From NCBI RefSeq assembly GCF_000092905.1, contig NC_014098.1, forward strand, positions 434,001 through 498,000: a stretch of DNA of 64,000 bases. The letters run 5' to 3'. This DNA is from Kyrpidia tusciae DSM 2912. Its GTDB lineage: Bacteria > Bacillota > Bacilli > Kyrpidiales > Kyrpidiaceae. A model generated the notes under the pieces. That model searched no databases. It was not told the DNA's origin and worked only from the letters and a program-made list of their open reading frames with translations. Made by a program: the position numbers and the translations under genes. Shown piece by piece: positions 31,707 to 39,076 of this stretch (its first letter is position 1; each line of letters opens with the position of its first letter).

Positions 31707-33125
31707 ATGGTTCGTCTTCCCGAACAATGGCCACCGGTGTATGATCGCACCTATGTTCCCGGGCCGGAAGAGAGGTATTGGAACCCGACGGTGGAAACGA
31801 TGACTCAGGAACAACTGCAGGATCTTGTGTTGCAAAAATTAAAGCGGCAAATCCGATATGTCTATGACCATTCGGAGTTTTATCGAAAAAAGTGGGCGGC
31901 GGTGGGATTTGAACCCGGCGACCTGAAGGATTTTGAGGATTTTGAACGCCTCCCGTTCACAACCAAGCAGGAATTGCGCGAAGACCAGATGGAACATCCA
32001 CCCTACGGTAGCAATTTGTGCATTTCTCACGAAGAGATTTTCCACATTCACGGGACGTCGGGCACCACGGGAAAACCGACCGTATTCGCGTTAAGCAGGG
32101 GGGACTGGGAGCGGATGGCCGAAGCCCATGCCCGGGTGATGTGGGCATTTGGCTTGCGGCCGTCGGACAAGGTGTTTATCGGTTCCGTGTTCAGCCTTTA
32201 TGTCGGAAGTTGGGGGGCTCTCGCCGGCGTGGAGCGGCTTGGGGCGGCGGCGTTCCCGTTCGGTGCGGGGCAACCCGGGCAGACGGAGAAGGCCGTTCGG
32301 TGGATGTGGGAAGTCAAACCCTCGGCCTTTTACGGTACTCCGTCGTATGCGCTCTATTTGGCTGAAAAGGCGAAAGAACTGGGTATCGATCCCAGGGAAT
32401 TCGGGATTCGCATCTTGTTTTTCTCCGGCGAACCGGGTGCGGGGGTTCCGGCGACTCGGCGGCGGATCGAAAGCACCTACGGCGGCATCTGCGTGGATAC
32501 CGGATCCATGGCGGAGATGACCCCGTGGATGGCCAACGGGGAATGTCAGCACCGGCAGGGGATGCATGTGTGGCAAGATATTGTCTACACGGAGGTGGTG
32601 CATCCCGAGACCAAACAGAGGGTTCCCTATGGCCGGGAAGGGGTGCCGGTCTACACCCACCTCGAGCGGCAGGCTCAACCGATGGTGCGGTTGTGGTCGG
32701 GGGACTTAACGTTGTGGACGAACGAACTCTGCCCGTGCGGGCGCCCGTATCCCCGGTTTCCCAAGGGCATCTACGGTCGGGTGGACGATATGGTGGTGGT
32801 TCGCGGCGTCAATGTGTATCCGAGCGCCGTGGAAGACGTCGTTCGTTCCATACCCGGGCTGGGAGACGAGTTCCGGCTGGTGGTGTCCAGGGAAGGGATC
32901 ATGGACGAACTGGCTGTCCAGGTGGAGATGAACACAACTGCGCATGAAGACCCGGCGATCGCGGCCGATTCCCTTCGTCAGAAACTGAAAAGTGTCCTCG
33001 GGCTGTCGGTGCACGTCGAAGTGTTGCCGGGCGGCACCTTGGAACGGACCGAGTTTAAAGCTCGGCGGGTGGTGGACAAACGGCGGATGCAGGGCGCGGC
33101 GCCCGAAGGCTCGAGCGGGGCCTGA
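31707..33125 (+). CDS. AMP-forming acyl-CoA ligase, phenylacetate-CoA ligase (PaaK) type
   Basis: A 472-residue adenylate-forming enzyme. The P-loop 'HGTSGTTGKPTVFALS' and 'AFYGTPSYALYLAEKA' are in the N-terminal domain; 'DTGSMAEMTPWMANGE' and 'MVRLWSGDLTLW' follow. A CPCG site and 'RVDDMVVVRGVNVYPSAVEDVV' mark the PaaK C-terminal domain. PaaK-type ligases activate aryl or short branched acids with CoA and ATP. As last gene of the mutase operon it is the natural candidate to make 2-hydroxyisobutyryl-CoA or a close analogue; this substrate is inferred. ATG 31707 has AAGGAGGAG. Confidence 0.88.
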   Translation: MVRLPEQWPPVYDRTYVPGPEERYWNPTVETMTQEQLQDLVLQKLKRQIRYVYDHSEFYRKKWAAVGFEPGDLKDFEDFERLPFTTKQELREDQMEHPPYGSNLCISHEEIFHIHGTSGTTGKPTVFALSRGDWERMAEAHARVMWAFGLRPSDKVFIGSVFSLYVGSWGALAGVERLGAAAFPFGAGQPGQTEKAVRWMWEVKPSAFYGTPSYALYLAEKAKELGIDPREFGIRILFFSGEPGAGVPATRRRIESTYGGICVDTGSMAEMTPWMANGECQHRQGMHVWQDIVYTEVVHPETKQRVPYGREGVPVYTHLERQAQPMVRLWSGDLTLWTNELCPCGRPYPRFPKGIYGRVDDMVVVRGVNVYPSAVEDVVRSIPGLGDEFRLVVSREGIMDELAVQVEMNTTAHEDPAIAADSLRQKLKSVLGLSVHVEVLPGGTLERTEFKARRVVDKRRMQGAAPEGSSGA

Positions 33126-33194
33126 AAACCCGGTCGAACGCCGTGCCGACTCGGAGCGGGGAGGGGGAATCCCGAACGCCCGCACCAAGATGAA

Positions 33195-33229
33195 GACACC
33201 GGGCACAAGCGGCCCGGTGTCAAGTTTTT
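33195..33229 (+). terminator. Terminator of the mutase operon
   Basis: GACACCGGGC (33195-33204) pairs perfectly with GCCCGGTGTC (33212-33221) across a seven-base loop, followed by TTTTT at 33225-33229. It ends just at the stop of the convergent MBL gene. Confidence 0.85.
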
Positions 33230-34161
33230 CATCGGTTCCCAATCCAGTGAAGCAATCCCATGGCATTGAGGAGCATGTCATCGTCCAAGAATACGTCACT
33301 GCGGGGGGCACCGACTGTTTGTTTCATATCATCCAAGGCGAAAGATTTCAGGTGACGGGCCATCTCCTCGAGGGTGATGTCCGGTCGATACACCTTCTCG
33401 GTCAACTGGACTACAGCGTCCACCAACCGCTCGGTTTCGTCGAACACCCAGTCCACCGCATCGGTGGCGCCAAAGTGGCCGAAGAAAACTTTGGCCGGTC
33501 GCAAAGATCGCAAAAGGGCCACCGATTCGTGCGTTGCCTGAGGATCAAAATCCACCGGCGTGGTGGTCGGGAACAAGTAGTCCCGGTCGAGTCCGGTCAA
33601 CTCTCGATGATAGCGAATCCCCGTCGTGTCGCCGGTGAACACCCCTCGACTCACCGGATCAAAAATGCTGATATGGTGTTTCGCATGCCCGGGGGTGTGA
33701 TAGAAGGTCAACTTCCGGCTGCCGAGGTCGAGGGTCCCTCCGTGATCCGCGGCGATGAGGCGATCGGCGGGAATCGGGAGAACCTCTCCGAACAAGGACT
33801 CCAGTCTATCCCCGTAGACGGCCCGGGCGCCGGCCACCAGCCGGGTGGGATCTGCCAGGTGCCGGACCCCCCGGGGATGGACCACCACTTTGGCCTTCGG
33901 ACAGGCAGCCGCCAGACTACCGGCGCCTCCGGCGTGATCCAAGTGAATATGCGTGAGGAGGATATAATCGATCGCTTCGAGCGACAGACCCGCCTCCTGT
34001 ATCCCAGCAGTGATTTGTGGTAAGGACAAACTGCCTCCGGTTTCAATGACGGCGTTCTTTTCTCCGGGAAGAATGTACGAACCCGTGCGGCCGGACAAGC
34101 CGCGTTCCATCAGATCCACCATCCAAATTCCATCTCCGAGATCGAATAGTGAGCGGTTCAA
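33229..34161 (-). CDS. MBL-fold metallo-hydrolase
   Basis: A 310-residue metallo-beta-lactamase fold protein. The metal motif is 'LLTHIHLDHAGG', with 'YHTPGHAKHHISIF', 'VFTGDTTG' and a late 'FFGHFGATD' giving the remaining ligands. It is close to the glyoxalase-II-like or thioesterase-like groups. The start is TTG 34161 with GGAAGGGAG nine bases upstream. It lies convergent to the mutase operon, so shared regulation is not implied, although a thioesterase role for the nearby acyl-CoA pathway is possible. The substrate is unknown. Confidence 0.85.
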   Translation of the reverse strand: MNRSLFDLGDGIWMVDLMERGLSGRTGSYILPGEKNAVIETGGSLSLPQITAGIQEAGLSLEAIDYILLTHIHLDHAGGAGSLAAACPKAKVVVHPRGVRHLADPTRLVAGARAVYGDRLESLFGEVLPIPADRLIAADHGGTLDLGSRKLTFYHTPGHAKHHISIFDPVSRGVFTGDTTGIRYHRELTGLDRDYLFPTTTPVDFDPQATHESVALLRSLRPAKVFFGHFGATDAVDWVFDETERLVDAVVQLTEKVYRPDITLEEMARHLKSFALDDMKQTVGAPRSDVFLDDDMLLNAMGLLHWIGNR

Positions 34162-34276
34162 CAGGCAAGACTCCCTTCCGTGGTAAAATCCGCGCGCAGG
34201 TCAAAGCGCGGCGACCGGGCTGGGCGTACGGGGTCGCCCGCCGACAGGTTACTTTCATTGTACCACGCCTCCCCCT

Positions 34277-35431
34277 TTAGCCCGAGGCGGGCCGCCGGCT
34301 GGGGCCTGGAGAAGTGTAGGCGGCCTCCGGCACCTCCCCTGTGCGGGTATATCTCGAAATGTTGAGCAGCATCCCCGAAGCGGCCAGCTTGATCAACAAG
34401 GAACTACCCCCATAACTGATGAAGGGAAGTGGGACTCCGGTGACGGGGAGGATTCCCGTCACCGCCCCGAGGTTGATGAACGTGCTCAGTCCGATCATGG
34501 CCGTGATGCCCCCCGCGGTTAAAGATAGGAAACGATCCGGAACATGCAGGGAAATCCACAACCCCCGCCAAACGTACAGGGCAAAAAGCGTCACCAGGGC
34601 AATGGCCCCTATAGCACCCAGCTCCTCGGCGATGACGGCGAAGATAAAATCTGTGTGGGATTCAGGGAGCCACAGATATTTTCCGATCCCATAACCGAGC
34701 CCCCGCCCGAACCACCCGCCGGAGGCAAAGGCGTAAAATGCCTGGATCATCTGGTAGCCGTCCCCGTGGGCGTCTTTCCAAGGGTTGAGAAACACGGTGA
34801 GCCGGGCCAGGCGATAGGGTTCGAACAGGATCAACAGGCCGATCCCCAGGCCGCCGGTCGCGATCAGGGCGGCGAGGTACCGAAGCGGTGTGCCCGCCAG
34901 AAATAATAAGGAGAACACGGTGCCCATGATGATCATCCCCGTTCCGAGATCCGGTTCGAGCATGATCAGCATGAAAACCAAAAACGCAATGACCAGGGGC
35001 GGCATCACCGCGCGGCGGAATTCCATGAGATGATGCTGGCTCTTATCGAGAAGATAAGCGCTGTACAAGATGACCGCCAGGCTGGCCAACTCCGAAGGCT
35101 GGAGGTTGATCGGCCCCAGATCCAGCCACCGCCGGGCGCCGTTGACCGAGGTTCCCACGTGGGGGATGGCCACCATCACCAACAGTAAGAGGCTCAGGAG
35201 GAAAAGCGGCTTGGTCAATCGCCGAAGCCCCTGGGCAGTTTGTTTCATGAACAGAAACAGGAGGATGAACCCCAGCCCCGCCCAAATGCATTGGCGCACA
35301 AAAAAATACGACGCCTGCCCGTACAGGGTGACCGCTGTCACGCTACTCGCGCTGTAGACCATGGTCAGGCCTCCACCGACTAGACACAGGATGAGAAAAA
35401 ACAACAGAAAATCCGGGCGGTGTCTCTGCAT
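34277..35431 (-). CDS. ftsW: FtsW/RodA/SpoVE family peptidoglycan glycosyltransferase
   Basis: A 384-residue SEDS protein with about ten helices. 'PDFLLFFLILCLVGGGLTMVYSASS' starts helix 1; 'GARRWLDLGPINLQPSELASL', 'LEPDLGTGMIIMG' and 'GVPLPFISYGGSSL' are SEDS signatures. SEDS proteins polymerise lipid II into glycan strands at division, elongation or spore cortex. The sequence fits FtsW or SpoVE better than RodA; no partner PBP gene is adjacent, so the exact role stays open. ATG 35431 has GGGAGGG upstream. It is a single gene, divergent from the DUF1802 gene. Confidence 0.9.
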   Translation of the reverse strand: MQRHRPDFLLFFLILCLVGGGLTMVYSASSVTAVTLYGQASYFFVRQCIWAGLGFILLFLFMKQTAQGLRRLTKPLFLLSLLLLVMVAIPHVGTSVNGARRWLDLGPINLQPSELASLAVILYSAYLLDKSQHHLMEFRRAVMPPLVIAFLVFMLIMLEPDLGTGMIIMGTVFSLLFLAGTPLRYLAALIATGGLGIGLLILFEPYRLARLTVFLNPWKDAHGDGYQMIQAFYAFASGGWFGRGLGYGIGKYLWLPESHTDFIFAVIAEELGAIGAIALVTLFALYVWRGLWISLHVPDRFLSLTAGGITAMIGLSTFINLGAVTGILPVTGVPLPFISYGGSSLLIKLAASGMLLNISRYTRTGEVPEAAYTSPGPSRRPASG

Positions 35432-35494
35432 CCTCCGCTTCCCTCCCCGTTCACTGTCTCTACATTCGACGTCGGGACGGACAGTTCCTGTTGT

Positions 35495-35524
35495 TTGCCC
35501 GGGATTTCTGCGCTGCCGTATAAT
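35495..35524 (+). promoter_or_regulatory. Promoter of the DUF1802 gene
   Basis: A perfect -10 TATAAT (35519-35524) follows a weak TTGCCC (35495-35500) by 18 bases. The start codon is 31 bases downstream. Confidence 0.6.
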
Positions 35525-35555
35525 GGGGTCAGAACGGGGAGGAGGTGGCGTTTCC

Positions 35556-36200
35556 GTGTTAACGGTGAAGGAATATACTCCGATCTCGTCCTCGGACGGC
35601 GTTATGCATCGTGACGCCGGGGTGGCGGACGGATTGGCGTTAAAAGAGTGGGCGGTGGCGATTCGGGCTCTTGACGCAGGGGATCAAATCCTCCTTTTGC
35701 GAAAAGGAGGGATCGTCGAGGAAACGAAAGATTTTCGCGTCCGGGGGGCGAGCTTCTTTCTATACCCCACCTATGAGCATCAAAAAAAAGAGTTGGTGAA
35801 ACCGGAGTGGCACAGGCAATTAGAAGCGACCCTCCGGGGCAGGGAGATGCCACCCAAAGAAGTGGAAATTACCCACGCCGCCCGGGTGGTGGAAGATATT
35901 GAACTGCAAGATGAGGCTGCCCTGGCCAACCTCGCCGATTTGCACATCTGGACCGAAAACTACGCGAGTCAGCGGCTTCATTGGCGTCCGTATAAGCCTT
36001 TGCACGTGTTGGCCGTGCGCGTTTATCGTTTGGATGAGCCCCGAATCCTGCCGGTGCGGGAGACTTATCTCGGGTGCACCTCGTGGATCCGGCTTGAGGA
36101 TCAGGTGTCTTCCCGGGGAGTCCCGGTTCTCGGTGACCAGGAGTTTCGGGAGCGGCTGGAGGCCGTACATCGGCGGGTGGGGTGGGCCGGTACGCCGTGA
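35556..36200 (+). CDS. DUF1802 family protein
   Basis: A 214-residue protein with the DUF1802 pattern: 'LKEWAVAIRALDAGDQILLLRKGGI', 'FRVRGASFFLYPTYEHQKKELV' and a late 'YLGCTSWIRLED'. Function unknown; the family is common in Bacilli and cyanobacteria. The GTG at 35556 has GGGGAGGAGG and a perfect -10 upstream; the open frame extends to 35361 but that part overlaps the divergent ftsW start and has no ribosome site. It ends about 70 bases before the GlnR box of glnA. Confidence 0.85.
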   Translation: MLTVKEYTPISSSDGVMHRDAGVADGLALKEWAVAIRALDAGDQILLLRKGGIVEETKDFRVRGASFFLYPTYEHQKKELVKPEWHRQLEATLRGREMPPKEVEITHAARVVEDIELQDEAALANLADLHIWTENYASQRLHWRPYKPLHVLAVRVYRLDEPRILPVRETYLGCTSWIRLEDQVSSRGVPVLGDQEFRERLEAVHRRVGWAGTP

Positions 36201-36271
36201 CCAGCTCCGACGCTCCTCTTGTCGGTGCTTCTCGGCACGATTCAAGGCGGCAAAAAATTTCTTAGCACTTG

Positions 36272-36288
36272 CGTTAGATTATCTAACA
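36272..36288 (+). promoter_or_regulatory. GlnR/TnrA-type operator before glnA
   Basis: CGTTA-N7-TAACA matches the TGTNA-N7-TNACA consensus with one mismatch, and its inner 15 bases form a perfect palindrome with one central base. It lies just upstream of the -35, about 52 bases before the predicted start. It implies nitrogen control of glnA; no glnR gene is in the window. Confidence 0.65.
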
Positions 36289-36295
36289 CAAACAG

Positions 36296-36325
36296 TTGAC
36301 CTTTCTTTCACTCCCATCGTATAAT
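36296..36325 (+). promoter_or_regulatory. Promoter of glnA
   Basis: TTGACC (36296-36301) and a perfect TATAAT (36320-36325) are 18 bases apart, next to the GlnR-type operator. Confidence 0.8.
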
Positions 36326-36356
36326 AGCCGCAACGTTGGGAATGGGAGAGAGGAAG

Positions 36357-37781
36357 ATGACTGTACAAGACGTGTTGGATTTGATCCGCGACAAAGGGAT
36401 CAAAATGGTCGATTTTCGCATTGTGGACGTCCCCGGTCGTCAGCATCATGTGACGGTCCCGGCGACCCACGTGGACGAGGAGACTCTGCGGCGGGGCTTG
36501 CCCTTTGACGGGTCCAGCATCCAAGGGTTTCGGGGGATCGAAGAAAGTGACATGGTCATGCGGCCGGACCTGGATACCGCCTTCGTGGATCCCTTCACCA
36601 AGGTCCCCACTCTGAACTTGATGTGCGACGTATACGAACCGAGCGGTATTCGGTACGATCGGGACCCCCGGTTTATCGCCCAGAAGGCCGAGGCGTATCT
36701 CGAACGAACGGGACTGGCGGACAAGGCGTATTTTGGTCCGGAATTAGAGTTTTTCGTTTTTGACGACGTGCGGTTCGATACGGGGCAAAACGGCGCGTTC
36801 TACTCGGTAGATTCCGAGGAGGGAATTTGGAACAGCGGAAAAAGCGGGGAAGCGAATCTGGGGTACAAGATCCGCAACAAAAGCGGATATTTTCCCGTGG
36901 CGCCTTCGGATACGCAGCAGGATCTGCGCTCGGAGATCGTTCTCGCATTGGAGGAAGCCGGGCTCCCGGTGGAGCGGCATCACCACGAAGTCGCCACCGC
37001 CGGGCAGGCAGAGATTAACTTCCGGTTCGATACGCTCACCAAAACGGCGGATCATGTCCTGTTATACAAGTACATCGTCCGGAATGTCGCCCGGAAGTAC
37101 GGAAAGGTCGCCACTTTCATGCCCAAGCCCCTCTTTGGCGACAATGGGTCAGGGATGCACGTCCACCAGAGCCTCTTCCGGGGTGAGGTGCCGCTGTTTT
37201 ACCAGGAAGGAGCCTACGCCAGCCTCAGTGAGACGGCACTGCAGTACATCGCCGGGATTCTTTATCACGCTCCGGCCATTCTCGCTTTCTCGAATGCGAG
37301 TACCAATTCGTACAAGCGATTGGTCCCCGGGTTTGAGGCTCCGGTGAACCTGGTGTTTTCTCAGGGCAACCGCAGTGCCGCTATCCGGGTCCCCGTGGCG
37401 GGGGTTACCCCGAAAGCCGCCCGCATCGAATTCCGGACGCCAGATTCGACTTCGAACCCCTATCTGGCCTTTGCCGCTATGCTGATGGCCGGGCTGGACG
37501 GCATCCAGAAAGGGATGGATCCCAAAGCTCTGGGTTACGGTCCTTTGGACAAGAATATCTATGAATTGTCTCCGGCGGAGAAAGAAGGGATCCGCAGCGT
37601 TCCGGGGTCTTACGCTGAGGCGCTGGCGGCGCTGGAAGCGGATCACGAGTTTCTCTTGGCGGGAGACGTGTTCAGCGAAGATTTCATTCACAACTGGATC
37701 GCACTGAAAAACACCACCGAAGTCAATCAGGTGGCCATTCGGCCGCATCCGTACGAGTTCCACCTCTACTTCGATTTATAA
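36357..37781 (+). CDS. glnA: Glutamine synthetase, type I (beta-like subgroup)
   Basis: A 474-residue GSI. 'LPFDGSSIQGFRGIEESDM', 'FFGPELEFF'-type 'YFGPELEFFVFDD', 'NGSGMHVHQSL' and 'RSAAIRVPVAGV' mark the active site. It carries the insertion 'SEEGIWNSGKSGEANLGYK' and a longer C-terminus typical of GSI-beta, and Tyr402 in 'DKNIYELSPAEK', equivalent to the adenylylated Tyr of Escherichia coli. Bacilli normally have the shorter GSI-alpha. The ATG at 36357 is favoured by GGGAGAGAGG; ATG 36342 is possible. The GlnR-type operator suggests control by repression, as in other Firmicutes, so the protein and its regulation seem to come from different traditions. Confidence 0.95.
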   Translation: MTVQDVLDLIRDKGIKMVDFRIVDVPGRQHHVTVPATHVDEETLRRGLPFDGSSIQGFRGIEESDMVMRPDLDTAFVDPFTKVPTLNLMCDVYEPSGIRYDRDPRFIAQKAEAYLERTGLADKAYFGPELEFFVFDDVRFDTGQNGAFYSVDSEEGIWNSGKSGEANLGYKIRNKSGYFPVAPSDTQQDLRSEIVLALEEAGLPVERHHHEVATAGQAEINFRFDTLTKTADHVLLYKYIVRNVARKYGKVATFMPKPLFGDNGSGMHVHQSLFRGEVPLFYQEGAYASLSETALQYIAGILYHAPAILAFSNASTNSYKRLVPGFEAPVNLVFSQGNRSAAIRVPVAGVTPKAARIEFRTPDSTSNPYLAFAAMLMAGLDGIQKGMDPKALGYGPLDKNIYELSPAEKEGIRSVPGSYAEALAALEADHEFLLAGDVFSEDFIHNWIALKNTTEVNQVAIRPHPYEFHLYFDL

Positions 37782-37956
37782 AACCCACGTGGAATCGGTG
37801 TATAAACCGGCATCGCTTTGCGCAACGGCACCTGGGGTGGGAGAGGCAGGCGTGGCCTTTCCCGCCCTTTGTGTTTACGGCCTTCCCGGGTCCCATTTCC
37901 CTTTCGGGTTCCATATCATGATAGCGTGAGCGCAAAGGGACTGGGGAGGGAGAGCC

Positions 37957-38523
37957 GTGTGGGCGGCGTTGGCAGCGGCCGTTTTCATCGGTTTTCCGCT
38001 TGGTCTGAACATGCGCGGGGTGCTTTATCCGCCCCGGCCGGCGGACGTATTGCTGATCCTCGGGGCCAAAATAATGGGGAGAGAGCCGGGCGCCGCGCTC
38101 AGGGCCAGGTTGGAAGCCGGGTTGGATCTGTACCGCCGCGGTTATGCCCCCCGGATTCTGGTCAGCGGCGGACAGCGGCGGCCGGGAGCTCCCAGCGAGG
38201 CCGATGTGATGGCAGACTACCTGCGGGTTCGAGGGGTTCCACCCCGGGCGTTGATTGTCGAGGATCTTTCGTCAGATACGGTGGAGAACCTCCTGTTCTC
38301 CAGCCGCCTGATGAAAATTCACGGATGGCGCCGGGCTGTGGTGGTGACCAGCGCCTATCATCTCCCCCGGGCGCTCTGGCTGGCCAGGCTCGCGGGCCTG
38401 GACGCATCGGGTTACGCCCCGGCCAGCGCCGACGTCCTCGGCACCTGGATGTATGCCCTCCGGGAGATTCCCGCCTTCTGGCGTTCCTATCAAAAGTGGA
38501 AATGGTTGCAGGGCCGGGAATGA
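37957..38523 (+). CDS. YdcF-like DUF218 family protein
   Basis: A 188-residue protein with one N-terminal hydrophobic helix, then the DUF218 core: 'ADVLLILGAKI', 'LYRRGYAPRILVSGG', 'VEDLSSDTVENLLFSSRLM' and 'VVVTSAYHLPRALWLARLAG'. Members include YdcF and SanA/ElyC, linked to envelope integrity. GTG 37957 has GGGGAGGGAG upstream. It follows glnA by 175 bases in which I see no clear terminator. Precise function unknown. Confidence 0.85.
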   Translation: MWAALAAAVFIGFPLGLNMRGVLYPPRPADVLLILGAKIMGREPGAALRARLEAGLDLYRRGYAPRILVSGGQRRPGAPSEADVMADYLRVRGVPPRALIVEDLSSDTVENLLFSSRLMKIHGWRRAVVVTSAYHLPRALWLARLAGLDASGYAPASADVLGTWMYALREIPAFWRSYQKWKWLQGRE

Positions 38524-38547
38524 GCCCGGTATAATACACTATACCGG
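38506..38547 (+). promoter_or_regulatory. Promoter of ywhD-speA embedded in a palindrome
   Basis: TTGCAG (38506-38511) and a perfect -10 TATAAT (38530-38535) are 18 bases apart. The -10 lies inside an inverted repeat, CCGGTATA (38526-38533) and TATACCGG (38540-38547), with a six-base centre. The repeat covers -10 and the start, so it could be an operator. Confidence 0.6.
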
Positions 38548-38594
38548 AATGCTACAGGTGCCGGCCGGAACGGCGCGACAAAGGGGGAGCCCGG

Positions 38595-39059
38595 GTGGAA
38601 GAGCTGGAGTTGACCGGACAGACACGACACAAAACGCCGGACGAACTCAGCGGCTTGACGGCCGTGATTCTCGATGGCGAGAACGTTTATGTGGACAAGG
38701 GGGCACTGCACGCCAAGAGCCGGGTGGAGCGGGGCATCTCATTCTCCGACGATCCGGCCCGGCGCGGGCAGGGCAGGCGGGTGGCTCTGGTGTGGGTGTC
38801 CTTGGGGCGCAGTGAGCAACATCAACCTTGTGTCCACGGGCTGGGCGCCTGTGAGATGTGGGTGAACGAAGACGATCAAACCGGCTATAAGCGGTTGGCG
38901 GAACACGTGAACCAGATGGATCAGGCGGTCAAAGGACGAGTGAGCGTGGATGTTCTCGGTTCAGAGGAACGGCGGCGGTTGGCGGACTTTTTTGCCGAGA
39001 ACCACCGGGATGTATGGGAGGCTTCGTCGGCGTCCCTGCGGGATGCCTTGCTGAGATGA
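38595..39059 (+). CDS. ywhD: YwhD family protein
   Basis: A 154-residue protein matching Bacillus YwhD: 'DKGALHAKSRVERGISF' and 'ACEMWVN' followed by 'GYKRLAEHVNQMDQAVKG' are the conserved blocks. Its function is not established. GTG 38595 has AAAGGGGGAG upstream. The gene directly precedes speA; the arginine decarboxylase frame begins at or just after its stop, so the pair is co-translated. In Bacillus ywhD also lies near polyamine genes, which suggests a link, but this is inference. Confidence 0.88.
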   Translation: MEELELTGQTRHKTPDELSGLTAVILDGENVYVDKGALHAKSRVERGISFSDDPARRGQGRRVALVWVSLGRSEQHQPCVHGLGACEMWVNEDDQTGYKRLAEHVNQMDQAVKGRVSVDVLGSEERRRLADFFAENHRDVWEASSASLRDALLR

Positions 39060-39076
39060 AAAAGGAGCGGGACTCT

